NCBI GenBank assembly: GCA_018676275.1
Contig: JABHFC010000066.1
Span: 1 to 17,987 of the forward strand
Length of the DNA: 17,987 nucleotides
Direction: 5' to 3'
Source: Gammaproteobacteria bacterium
Lineage (GTDB): Bacteria; Pseudomonadota; Gammaproteobacteria; Eutrophobiales; Eutrophobiaceae
How positions within the stretch are numbered: the first letter of the stretch is position 1; every line of letters starts with the position of its first letter. Below, in pieces: positions 8,327 through 15,006 of this stretch. The notes under the pieces are model-generated. The model was given only the letters and a program-made list of their open reading frames with translations. It was not told where the DNA came from and did not search any database. Position numbers and translations under genes: made by a program.

Positions 8327-9038
8327 TCCGCCTGAAGGTCTGAAACTGGATGCCAATTATATTGATGTATGGCGAACGCGAATAGATTTGCCTGAAGAAG
8401 AAGTGAAGCGTTATGCCCTGACTTTATCAGAGGAAGAGCGGGAAAGGGCTGCCAGATTTACCTTTCCGGATAAATACGAGGAATATGTCGTCAGCCGTGG
8501 CTTATTAAGAAGAGCTTTAGCCCATGTGCTTAAACAAGCTGCCACTGACTTTCAATTTGAATACACAGATAGTAAGAAACCTTATCTGTCGAAAAAATAT
8601 GGCGGTCAAAGCATATCTTTTAATATCAGTCATTCCCATGGGCAGGCACTTGTGGCCATATCTCTGCAAAGAAACATTGGTGTTGATATAGAGAAAATTC
8701 GGACGGATGTCGAATATGAAAAACTGGCCTCACGCTTTTTCTCAGAGGCAGAGCATAAACAGCTTATGCAATTACCACAGGATGAGCGGGCAAGATCATT
8801 TTTTGCTATCTGGACACGCAAGGAAGCTTTCGTTAAAGCGATAGGCAAAGGTATTGCCTTCGGTTTGAGTGAATTTGATGTCAATGTCGAGCCGCAGGAA
8901 CCCCCGCTCATGCTGGTCACACGATGGAATCCGCAAGACGTATCCAGTTGGTTGATGGCAACTATTGATTCTGATCCAGATTACATGGCGACACTAGCGA
9001 CAGATGGTGGTGATTTTCAGCTTAGATGTTGGCAGTAA
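8316..9038 (+). CDS. Sfp-type 4'-phosphopantetheinyl transferase
   Basis: This enzyme transfers phosphopantetheine from CoA to the serine of carrier proteins, converting apo-ACP to holo-ACP. Counting from a GTG one codon upstream (8313), the three signatures are NISHSHG at 104-110, GVDIEKIR at 123-130 with magnesium ligands Asp125 and Glu127, and WTRKEAFVKAIGKG at 167-180 with Glu171 and Lys175. The length of 240 residues and these motifs mark the Sfp/EntD class rather than AcpS. As last gene of the PKS-ole cluster it most likely primes the ACP repeats of the PUFA synthase (PfaE role), which lie outside the window. Both GTG 8313 and ATG 8316 overlap the oleD end; I chose the ATG. Confidence 0.92.
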   Translation: MWDSPPEGLKLDANYIDVWRTRIDLPEEEVKRYALTLSEEERERAARFTFPDKYEEYVVSRGLLRRALAHVLKQAATDFQFEYTDSKKPYLSKKYGGQSISFNISHSHGQALVAISLQRNIGVDIEKIRTDVEYEKLASRFFSEAEHKQLMQLPQDERARSFFAIWTRKEAFVKAIGKGIAFGLSEFDVNVEPQEPPLMLVTRWNPQDVSSWLMATIDSDPDYMATLATDGGDFQLRCWQ

Positions 9039-9045
9039 TTTATAA

Positions 9046-9126
9046 GGGCCAGAATCATTATCTTTGATTAAGGAAAAAGATAAGCTCTGGCAAGATTATG
9101 CAGAGAAAGAACTGACCGGGGTCTGA
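9046..9126 (+). other. Short open stretch of 26 codons, possible gene remnant
   Basis: Between a TAA at 9043-9045 and a TGA at 9124-9126 there are 26 open codons reading with natural-looking charged residues (LIKEKDKLWQDYAEKE). There is no ATG, only a TTG at 9064. It may be the tail of a lost gene, a short leader, or chance. I do not recognise it. Confidence 0.15.
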
Positions 9127-9174
9127 TGAATAAGAAGTATTCGTTGTCCCTAAAATTATATATTAAAGAGAAAT

Positions 9175-9684
9175 ATGAATTTAAAACTGGAAGAAGCAAA
9201 AAGGGAGCAGATAGAAGATATATGCCGGCTGGTGAATATTGCATACCGTGGTGAACAGGGCTGGACAAAAGAAACCGATCTGGTTGGAGGAGAACGAGCA
9301 AATGAAACTGAAATCCTCGGCTATATCACTGATCCGAATGCTCATTTATTGATTGCTGTGGAAAATGAAGAAATAGTCTCGTGTATATGTATTGAGAAAA
9401 AAGATGATAATGCCTATATCGGTTTATTTGCCGTACACCCCAAGTTACAGGGAACCGGTCTGGGTAAAACAATATTGTCTCAGGCTGAACAGTATGCATC
9501 GAGCAATCTGAAAGCCGAAAAGTATGTGATGGTAGTTTTGTCACAACGAAAAGAACTGATTGAGTATTATGAACGACGTGGTTATGTGAGGACAGGAAAC
9601 AAGCAGGATTATCCTGTTCACCTGAATGTAGGTACCCCCCTGATGAATGATTTAACGGTTGAGTATCTGGAAAAAGACGTATAA
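9175..9684 (+). CDS. GNAT-family N-acetyltransferase
   Basis: A 169-residue single-domain GNAT protein that should transfer an acetyl group from acetyl-CoA to an amine; the substrate cannot be told. The acetyl-CoA loop (motif A) is VHPKLQGTGLGKTIL at residues 87-101, fitting the Q/RxxGxG/A signature. Motif B is seen as LIEYYERRGYVRTG at 128-141, where the Tyr before the Arg pair is often the general acid. The ATG at 9175 follows a GAGA-rich stretch that may serve as a weak ribosome site. It lies 136 bases after the PPTase gene on the same strand but with no overlap, so membership in the lipid cluster is doubtful. Its 3' end faces the XRE gene. Confidence 0.85.
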   Translation: MNLKLEEAKREQIEDICRLVNIAYRGEQGWTKETDLVGGERANETEILGYITDPNAHLLIAVENEEIVSCICIEKKDDNAYIGLFAVHPKLQGTGLGKTILSQAEQYASSNLKAEKYVMVVLSQRKELIEYYERRGYVRTGNKQDYPVHLNVGTPLMNDLTVEYLEKDV

Positions 9685-9749
9685 GTAAAATTCGTCTTCT
9701 TTGCTTCTGGTTATTTTAGATATTTTGCAAGTGTCTATATTACCTTTAG

Positions 9750-9950
9750 CTATTGAAATTCCAGAATATCGCCTGGCTGACAATCAAGCTCTTTGCAGAT
9801 TGCATTCAAGGTAGTAAAACGAATAGCTTTTGCCTTACCTGTTTTTAAAATCGAAATATTCTGCTCTGTTATTCCAATTCGTTCGGCGAGCTCGTTAGAT
9901 TTAATTTTGCGTTTCGCTAGCATTACATCAAGATTAACGATGATAGTCAT
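9750..9950 (-). CDS. Small XRE/Cro-CI family HTH regulator (YozG type)
   Basis: A 66-residue protein made almost entirely of one Cro/CI helix-turn-helix domain: SNELAERIGITEQNISILKT (about residues 18-37) is the HTH core, and LNAICKELDCQPGDILEF is the usual tail of this class. It is expected to bind DNA as a dimer. It begins 8 bases after the stop of the DUF2975 gene and is surely co-transcribed with it. That DUF2975/XRE pairing is common in bacteria, and such small regulators are presumed to control their own operon. The ATG at 9950 lacks a strong Shine-Dalgarno sequence, so translation may depend on coupling. Confidence 0.9.
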   Translation of the reverse strand: MTIIVNLDVMLAKRKIKSNELAERIGITEQNISILKTGKAKAIRFTTLNAICKELDCQPGDILEFQ

Positions 9951-9958
9951 AAGCCTGA

Positions 9959-10498
9959 TTACACCGTGTAAGCCTGTTCGTCATTTAATTTGCAGGCTTC
10001 ATTCATAACCCAGGATATGACCACGACGATAATGCCTGTTATTAATGTGGCGATCTCAGAGCTACTGATCCCCAGCGCTAGTGTACGTTTTCCTGGTGGA
10101 TGATTGAATGTGAGGACAAGGCTCAGTAATGGAATGGAAATAAACTTAGCTACTACCCAGTAAATTAAAGTATGTCCAAGGCGGCGATAACAATTTACAT
10201 TGTTGACGGAGAACACAATGGCCTTTTCATACAAACCAAATAGTTCCTGTAGCGTGATCAGGCCATAGATCGCAACAGCTCCCGGAAGAAAACTAATAAG
10301 AAAAGCCAGTGAAAGTGTTGAATAAGGAAGCAGTTGATTAAGGTCAACGGGCAGACCGACTTTGAAGCCAGCAGAGAGCTGATTGAAAAATAACCAATAG
10401 AACAAAATCAACATTGGGGTGCAGATTGTTAAGATCATAAACAATCTGGTCAATTTACCGCTGATACGCTGTATTCGAATCAAATTTTCGTTAGCCAT
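9959..10498 (-). CDS. DUF2975 family membrane protein
   Basis: A 179-residue integral inner-membrane protein with four predicted membrane segments (about residues 18-38, 62-85, 105-128 and 145-167). The stretch LFGLYEKAIVFSVNNVNCYR between segments two and three, and the C-terminal CKLNDEQAYTV, match the DUF2975 pattern. The function of the family is unknown; it typically sits next to a small XRE regulator, as here. An upstream ATG at 10576 would add 26 residues with no family character. The ATG at 10498, preceded by GGTGA, gives the expected start and is preferred. Confidence 0.85.
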   Translation of the reverse strand: MANENLIRIQRISGKLTRLFMILTICTPMLILFYWLFFNQLSAGFKVGLPVDLNQLLPYSTLSLAFLISFLPGAVAIYGLITLQELFGLYEKAIVFSVNNVNCYRRLGHTLIYWVVAKFISIPLLSLVLTFNHPPGKRTLALGISSSEIATLITGIIVVVISWVMNEACKLNDEQAYTV

Positions 10499-10701
10499 GG
10501 GGTCACCACTGTTGAATGCTTGGAAGGAGTATACACAAGAATAGTTGTTTAGCAATAATAAATTATCGATAAACAATAATTATTTATAATTGAAAATAAC
10601 TTCAAATCGATTTGTTAAACATAATACAAAAGTGATAAACCAATGAAATATAAGTAATTTATTGATTTATATTATTCATAGATAGGCAATGTTTAGTTCT
10701 C
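10499..10701. promoter_or_regulatory. AT-rich divergent intergenic region
   Basis: This stretch separates the leftward DUF2975/XRE pair from the rightward MipA/OmpV remnant. From about 10546 it is very AT-rich and holds overlapping imperfect inverted repeats (AATAAATTAT against ATAATTATT around 10556-10585) and two ATCGAT sites (10565-10570 and 10606-10611). It most likely holds the promoter and operator of the DUF2975/XRE operon. I could not pick out a convincing -35/-10 pair. Confidence 0.4.
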
Positions 10702-11114
10702 ATGCCAATAAAGCCAGGGAATTTCATAAGCAATCGGCTCTCACATTCAGGTTTAAGGGTAATAGTCGGCTGTCTATTTACAGGCCCCATGCTTATGGCA
10801 CAAGACACTGAAGATTTAGCGGTTTGGGATGGCGTATCCGAAAACATGGGCAAGTAAGAAACATATAAACACTTTTTCGGTATTGATAATTTTCAGTCTC
10901 TGCAGTTCGGGTTATTTCAATATGATGCTGACTCAGGTGTGCGTGATGTTTTCCTGAGTTTGAGTAGTGTCACAAGTTCGATCAACTCTGGTCTGTTTTA
11001 GATCAGGTGAGTTACAGGCATTTACTCACTGATGCAGCAAATAGCCGAATCGTTAAGGAGGTAGGTTCAGAGAATAACTTCATAGTGGGTCTTGGCATAA
11101 ATTACACCTTCTAA
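10702..11114 (+). pseudogene. MipA/OmpV family outer-membrane protein, decayed
   Basis: Three pieces of one gene are visible. From ATG 10702 a 51-codon frame encodes a basic N-terminus and a hydrophobic signal-like segment (VIVGCLFTGPMLMAQD), ending at TAA 10855. The same frame continues with HFFGIDNFQSLQFGL and YDADSGVRDVFLSL, the conserved late part of MipA/OmpV proteins. A frameshift near 10985-11000 then leads to YRHLLTDAANSRIV and GLGINYTF, the family's C-terminal strands with the terminal Phe of a beta-barrel. The middle, roughly 100-150 codons, is missing. An intact member is about 250-270 residues and acts in the outer membrane as a scaffold or porin-like protein. This copy cannot make a barrel. 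Confidence 0.8.
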
Positions 11115-11146
11115 AAGGCTGATTATTGTAATGCCAAGGTGCTAAA

Positions 11147-11157
11147 TGTAGTCTACA
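11147..11157. promoter_or_regulatory. 11-bp perfect palindrome upstream of cNMP-domain gene
   Basis: TGTAGTCTACA is a perfect palindrome around a central T, 36 bases before the ATG of the next gene. Its position fits an operator overlapping a promoter, but no good -10/-35 pair is visible and the regulator is unknown. Confidence 0.25.
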
Positions 11158-11193
11158 CTCTTTGTATTCCTAATTAGTTATTAAAGAATATCC

Positions 11194-11736
11194 ATGAGTG
11201 AAATTTGCCCTACAGCTGCGCTGGAGCTTAATCAGGAGCTGTCACTTTTGTCAGATAGTGACCAGGCTCACGGTACCATTCATGCTCTGATTGAAAAGTC
11301 GAATTTCTTTTCAGATCTGGATCAGGATGAAATTGCCATGCTGGCAGTCTGGATAAAAGCTTTTAAAGCACCGACAGGTACCATGATACTTAAAGAAGGT
11401 GATCCGAACGCGAGTCTTTGTATCATTGTTGAAGGTGATGTAAATATCTTTAAGGAAACTTCACACAATGAGCATATAAGAATTGCCGAAATTAGTAGCG
11501 GAGCCAGTATTGGTGAAATGGGTGTGATTGACGGTCAGCCTCTGTCAGCTTCAGCAGTCAGTTCAAGTGACTCGGTAGTGTTGATAATGACACCGAAAGA
11601 TTTTAATAATCTGATGACAAAAAATAGCAATCTGGGTGTAAAAATATTACTGACCTTAGCAAAGCTAATTAGCCTGCGTTTGCGTTCTACCACCCGTCGA
11701 CTCGCTGACTCACTCGCCGTCAAAGGTAAAACCTGA
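11194..11736 (+). CDS. Stand-alone cyclic-nucleotide-binding-fold protein
   Basis: A 180-residue protein with one Crp-type cNMP-binding domain (about residues 36-150) and no helix-turn-helix, so it is not a classical CRP/FNR transcription factor. Beta-roll glycines are recognisable in ILKEGDPNASLCIIVEGDV (65-83). In the phosphate-binding cassette SIGEMGVIDGQPLSASA, the ribose-binding Glu108 is kept, but the position of the phosphate-binding arginine (normally PRSA) is Leu117. Binding of cAMP or cGMP is therefore doubtful. The tail (155-170) is a basic amphipathic helix (LISLRLRSTTRRL). The N-terminal 30 residues are unassigned. It is monocistronic and convergent with the outer-membrane protein gene. 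A role as an effector or interaction module is inference. Confidence 0.85.
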   Translation: MSEICPTAALELNQELSLLSDSDQAHGTIHALIEKSNFFSDLDQDEIAMLAVWIKAFKAPTGTMILKEGDPNASLCIIVEGDVNIFKETSHNEHIRIAEISSGASIGEMGVIDGQPLSASAVSSSDSVVLIMTPKDFNNLMTKNSNLGVKILLTLAKLISLRLRSTTRRLADSLAVKGKT

Positions 11737-11793
11737 TCAGACTTTATTGAAATAGAAGTATCTTGAATTGATTTATATAACTTTTCTAGGTCG

Positions 11794-12495
11794 CTAGAAT
11801 TCATAGTCGAGGAGAAAACGCACATTTTCATTGGCAGTCCGGCCATTAAAACCGAAGATAACCCCAAGTTCCCACTTTAGTTTGTTATGCCCTGTTCTGA
11901 CAGTACCGAGCAAAGCCGGGCCGATACCGCGGGTCTCCTCATCCATATAAAGTTCGATTGCGGGTTCTATCAAAGGCGAAGCACGATATTTAATTTGGCT
12001 ATGTAGCACCGTTTCAAATTCATCCTGTATGCCACTTCCGTACTCATAATCAATGGAAAAATTTATCGTACCGTTCCAACGTCCCCATTGTTTTTCTGAT
12101 AATAGCGATACGCCCCCTTCCCACTTGTTCAGCGCAGTGTCTCTCTCAAGCTCAAACAACAGACCCCAGTCCGCCCAGTATTCGCCTTGTTCGGTGAGCT
12201 GATATTTTGCTTCCAGCTCAAAAGTAGAGACTGAAAACCTGTCCATGGGCGGGTTCCTGGCGATGACATATGCTTCCAGTGAAAATTGTTCGGTCAAACT
12301 CATAGCAAAAGAGAGACTATGAACCTGTAAACCATCAAGGTGCGACTGATTGTTATCATTTTTATATAGTGTCCTGTATTCGAGCTCCTTCTTATAGGCT
12401 TCCACATAAGGATGGTAAACCTTGTCTATCTCGGCGTATGCCAGGGGGGACAAATACAACAGGAAAAAGAATAAATAAAAACTGTCTCGTCTCAT
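11794..12495 (-). CDS. Exported protein, probable outer-membrane beta-barrel, linked to FTR1 permease
   Basis: A 233-residue protein with a clear signal peptide: MRRD, a Phe/Leu-rich core, and a cleavage site after AYA at about residue 21. The mature part alternates polar and hydrophobic residues in many short strands (FELEAKYQL, GTINFSIDYEYG, SQIKYRASP, NVRFLLDYEF) and ends in Phe, the hallmark of an outer-membrane barrel. I do not recognise the family. It is the last gene of the two-component/cupredoxin/FTR1 operon, starting 3 bases after the permease stop. A role in passing a metal ion or complex through the outer membrane, or in sensing it, is a reasonable inference. It could also be a periplasmic beta-rich protein. 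Confidence 0.8.
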   Translation of the reverse strand: MRRDSFYLFFFLLYLSPLAYAEIDKVYHPYVEAYKKELEYRTLYKNDNNQSHLDGLQVHSLSFAMSLTEQFSLEAYVIARNPPMDRFSVSTFELEAKYQLTEQGEYWADWGLLFELERDTALNKWEGGVSLLSEKQWGRWNGTINFSIDYEYGSGIQDEFETVLHSQIKYRASPLIEPAIELYMDEETRGIGPALLGTVRTGHNKLKWELGVIFGFNGRTANENVRFLLDYEF

Positions 12496-12498
12496 TAT

Positions 12499-13290
12499 TC
12501 AGATCCTGTGTCGTCTTGCATAAAGGAAAATACTGAGCAGACTAATTGCAATCGTGGAAAAGTAAAAAACAACCTGTAACCCATCCGGTGTCGCTTCATA
12601 GCCAATCATTGCATAAAGCAATTGTCCCAATAATGACTGTTCGGAAATAATGTTCGAGGAATCCCAAAGCGTTTTGGTGAAAGGCAACCAACCAGACTGG
12701 ATTAGGTAAAGTGATGCCTGAGATGACATACCTGCTGCAACCAGGACTAAAAGAAAAATAGCGATTTTCATGAGGGTACTGCGGGATAGGTTTACCAAAA
12801 TATAATACACAATAGCCCCAAAGCTTATACCGATACCCAGGCCGAGTATGCCGCCTATAAAGAAAGCCAGATTGTTGTCATGACCAAGCATGTATGAATA
12901 GCAGTATATTGAAAGCTCTAGCCCTTCATGCATGATGGCTAAACATAATATTAGTATGAAAACCCAGCTTATATGTGTGGACAGTCTGTCGTTCAATTCC
13001 GGTTTATCCCTGCGTAGAAAGTTCGAAAGCCAAAGACAAATGATAATTGCACAAGTCGCCATAAAAAATAGAAAGGTAGCATTCATAATTTCCTGTCCGG
13101 TACCATCGAAGCTATTGGTGATCCGTTCCATAAGTAAGGCACCGATACAAGCGCCAGCGACGCCAGTGCTGATGGTAGGAAATAACCACCTTCTTTCAAC
13201 ATCAAACCTCTGGCACAAGGCCAGGAGAACACTGAATAAAAGAGCAGCTTCTATGGCCTCTCTAAGGAATATAATGACTGTTACTAACAT
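12499..13290 (-). CDS. FTR1-family (EfeU-like) metal permease
   Basis: A 263-residue polytopic inner-membrane protein with about seven hydrophobic segments. FTR1 proteins move ferric iron, delivered by an oxidase or periplasmic partner, through paired RExxE motifs. The first is intact in segment one (Arg10-Glu-Ala-Ile-Glu14). The second, in segment four, reads His121-Glu-Gly-Leu-Glu125, so the arginine is replaced. The C-terminal GYEATPDGLQVVFY is also typical of the family. It starts 1 base after the cupredoxin stop and ends 3 bases before the outer-membrane protein start. No EfeB peroxidase, P19 protein or ferredoxin gene is in the window; the cupredoxin may be its periplasmic partner. Confidence 0.88.
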   Translation of the reverse strand: MLVTVIIFLREAIEAALLFSVLLALCQRFDVERRWLFPTISTGVAGACIGALLMERITNSFDGTGQEIMNATFLFFMATCAIIICLWLSNFLRRDKPELNDRLSTHISWVFILILCLAIMHEGLELSIYCYSYMLGHDNNLAFFIGGILGLGIGISFGAIVYYILVNLSRSTLMKIAIFLLVLVAAGMSSQASLYLIQSGWLPFTKTLWDSSNIISEQSLLGQLLYAMIGYEATPDGLQVVFYFSTIAISLLSIFLYARRHRI

Positions 13291-13291
13291 A

Positions 13292-13666
13292 CTATTTCAC
13301 TTCTATATTTCCCTGTGCAGTTTCAGGATTGAACTCCCCGAAAAACGGATACTTGCCAGCTTTGAGTGGCCCAAGAAAGATAACTCCCTTACTTTTCCCC
13401 ATAATCACTTTCTCCCTGTTTAATTCATAACTCTCAAATTCTTCCGGTGTAAGGTCATCATTAAAGATGAGTAGTTTGATTTTCTTACTTGCCGGGATTG
13501 TCAAAACTGATGGGTAAAACAAGTGATCTTTTATATGCAATTCATAAATCAGCGTCTCAGCACTTATATTATTGGCCTGAGCAAACAGGAACACGAGAAA
13601 AAGTACGCGTCGAAGCAGGGCGCAATTAACTTCACATTGGACAGTAATACTTAATAGCCAATTCAT
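13292..13666 (-). CDS. Exported cupredoxin-like protein (iron-transport associated)
   Basis: A 124-residue protein with a hydrophobic export segment (about 19-30, LRRVLFLVFLFAQA, probable cleavage after ISA at 36) and a cupredoxin-fold domain (about 38-124). The domain carries EEFESYELNREKVI, GPLKAGKYPFFGEF and ETAQG, the signature of the small cupredoxins found beside FTR1 permeases. The residue in the FNPETAQG loop is Asn113, where I expect a histidine in many relatives, so metal binding may differ. In related systems such proteins help oxidise or deliver iron to the permease. The ATG overlaps the kinase stop (ATGA), supporting this start although the signal peptide is then long. FTR1 follows after 1 base. 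Confidence 0.85.
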   Translation of the reverse strand: MNWLLSITVQCEVNCALLRRVLFLVFLFAQANNISAETLIYELHIKDHLFYPSVLTIPASKKIKLLIFNDDLTPEEFESYELNREKVIMGKSKGVIFLGPLKAGKYPFFGEFNPETAQGNIEVK

Positions 13667-15006
13667 GTTCGATTCCGCATTTTCTGGGGAAATATTACAC
13701 TGAATGAGAGGCCGCTATCGAAACAGGATGCTGCCAGTTTTAATTCTGCCTCATGAAGTTCAGCAATGTATTGTACGATTGACAGGCCCAGACCACAGCC
13801 GGGTGCGTCAGACAGATGTCGGTCTCCTCCTCGTCGATAGAATCGCTCAAACACTCGGTCATATTCATCTTCCGGTATACCTGGCCCGTTATCAATAACA
13901 GTAAGGGTACAGCGATGGTTGACGACTCGAATTTCTATCCTTACTTTCCCACCTTCCTGAGTATAATTTACAGCATTGAGAATAATGTTTTTGAGCATTG
14001 TTTCAATTGCGAATGCATCCCCAAATACCTGACAGCTTTCCCCGTCAAAGGTGATTTCCTGTTTTTTTGCGTCGATGTTGTCGATAAGCGTTTCAAGTAC
14101 ATTACGAGTAATGTCAAATAAATCCACATTTTCAAATTGTGCCATATACCGATCTGGCGTCATTCTGTTTAGAAGGAGTATCTGCTCAACAACGTAGTTT
14201 ATTCGCTGCAGTCCCAGCTCAAGTTTTGAGGCTGAGTTTGGCACGATATCTAAATCGTTCATCAGGTTCTGTAAATGAATCTTAAGCGCAGCGACAGGAG
14301 TTCTTAATTCATGAGCAACATCGCTATTGAATCGCTTTTGCCGCGCGAATGATTGTTCCAGTCTATAGAGCAGATCATTGGTTGAACCTGCCAATTCGGC
14401 TAATTCCCTCGGAACCTGTTCCAGTTTTATTGAGGTGAGATCACTTGCTTCTTTTGAACGTAATTGAGCAGCCAGGTTTTGAATGGGTTTAAGTCCAAAA
14501 CCGACAATAAACCAGACCAAAATTCCTGTGATGGGTATAGAAAGCACAACCGGGAAGACCGCTTTCATAATTATCGTATCAGCAAGCTGATATCGAACAT
14601 CTTCTCTTTCGGCTACCATTATCCACTGTTTTGTCATCGTATTTTGCGTGACATAGGTATTCCAGCGGTACTTTGAAAAATTCACTTGTGAAAAACCAGG
14701 TTCAAAATTTGCCATAGGTTTAGATGGAGCATTGGAAGAATGTAGAATCAATTTTTGATTGACACTAAAAACCTGGTAAGCATTATTCGCAGATCGCACG
14801 TCAGAATATATTTCTTCTTCCGTCCCTACGACCGGCAATTTTTCCGATAGTATGATGAGAATATCCGCTTGTTGTCTTAACTGATCTTCAAACAGTAATT
14901 GTGATTCATCCATGCTTTCACGATAACCATGTAGTGCTGTAATAAAGCTGACCAGCGTAATAACAGAAATCAGCACGACAACGAGAAATGTTCTAATGGA
15001 AGTCAC
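13663..15006 (-). CDS. Sensor histidine kinase (QseC/PmrB-like)
   Basis: A 447-residue inner-membrane kinase. Segment one is at about 8-27, a periplasmic sensor of about 120 residues follows, segment two is at about 149-171, then a HAMP linker to about 220. The phospho-acceptor is His232 in DVAHELRTP, the N box is LKNIILNAVNY (338-348), the G1 box is DNGPGIP (372-378), the F box is VFERFYRRGGD, and the G2 box is GCGLGLSIV. The domains are complete, so it should autophosphorylate and pass phosphate to the adjacent regulator. It starts with GTG and overlaps the regulator stop as GTGA. Being first in an operon with cupredoxin and FTR1 genes suggests a metal signal. The sensor region shows no obvious metal motif that I can name. 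Confidence 0.92.
   Translation of the reverse strand: MTSIRTFLVVVLISVITLVSFITALHGYRESMDESQLLFEDQLRQQADILIILSEKLPVVGTEEEIYSDVRSANNAYQVFSVNQKLILHSSNAPSKPMANFEPGFSQVNFSKYRWNTYVTQNTMTKQWIMVAEREDVRYQLADTIIMKAVFPVVLSIPITGILVWFIVGFGLKPIQNLAAQLRSKEASDLTSIKLEQVPRELAELAGSTNDLLYRLEQSFARQKRFNSDVAHELRTPVAALKIHLQNLMNDLDIVPNSASKLELGLQRINYVVEQILLLNRMTPDRYMAQFENVDLFDITRNVLETLIDNIDAKKQEITFDGESCQVFGDAFAIETMLKNIILNAVNYTQEGGKVRIEIRVVNHRCTLTVIDNGPGIPEDEYDRVFERFYRRGGDRHLSDAPGCGLGLSIVQYIAELHEAELKLAASCFDSGLSFSVIFPQKMRNRT

Noticed and set aside
10659..10853. A 64-codon minus-strand reading frame over the MipA/OmpV remnant
   Set aside because: It is antisense to recognisable MipA/OmpV coding pieces and has no family character of its own.
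11725..11750. Possible terminator around CTGATCAG between the convergent cNMP-domain and outer-membrane genes
   Set aside because: The stem relies on G-T pairs and A-T pairs, and the T-run is short on both strands; too weak to call.
12932..13423. A 163-codon plus-strand reading frame
   Set aside because: It lies antisense to the FTR1 and cupredoxin genes, whose motifs are clear; its translation looks unlike a protein of any kind.
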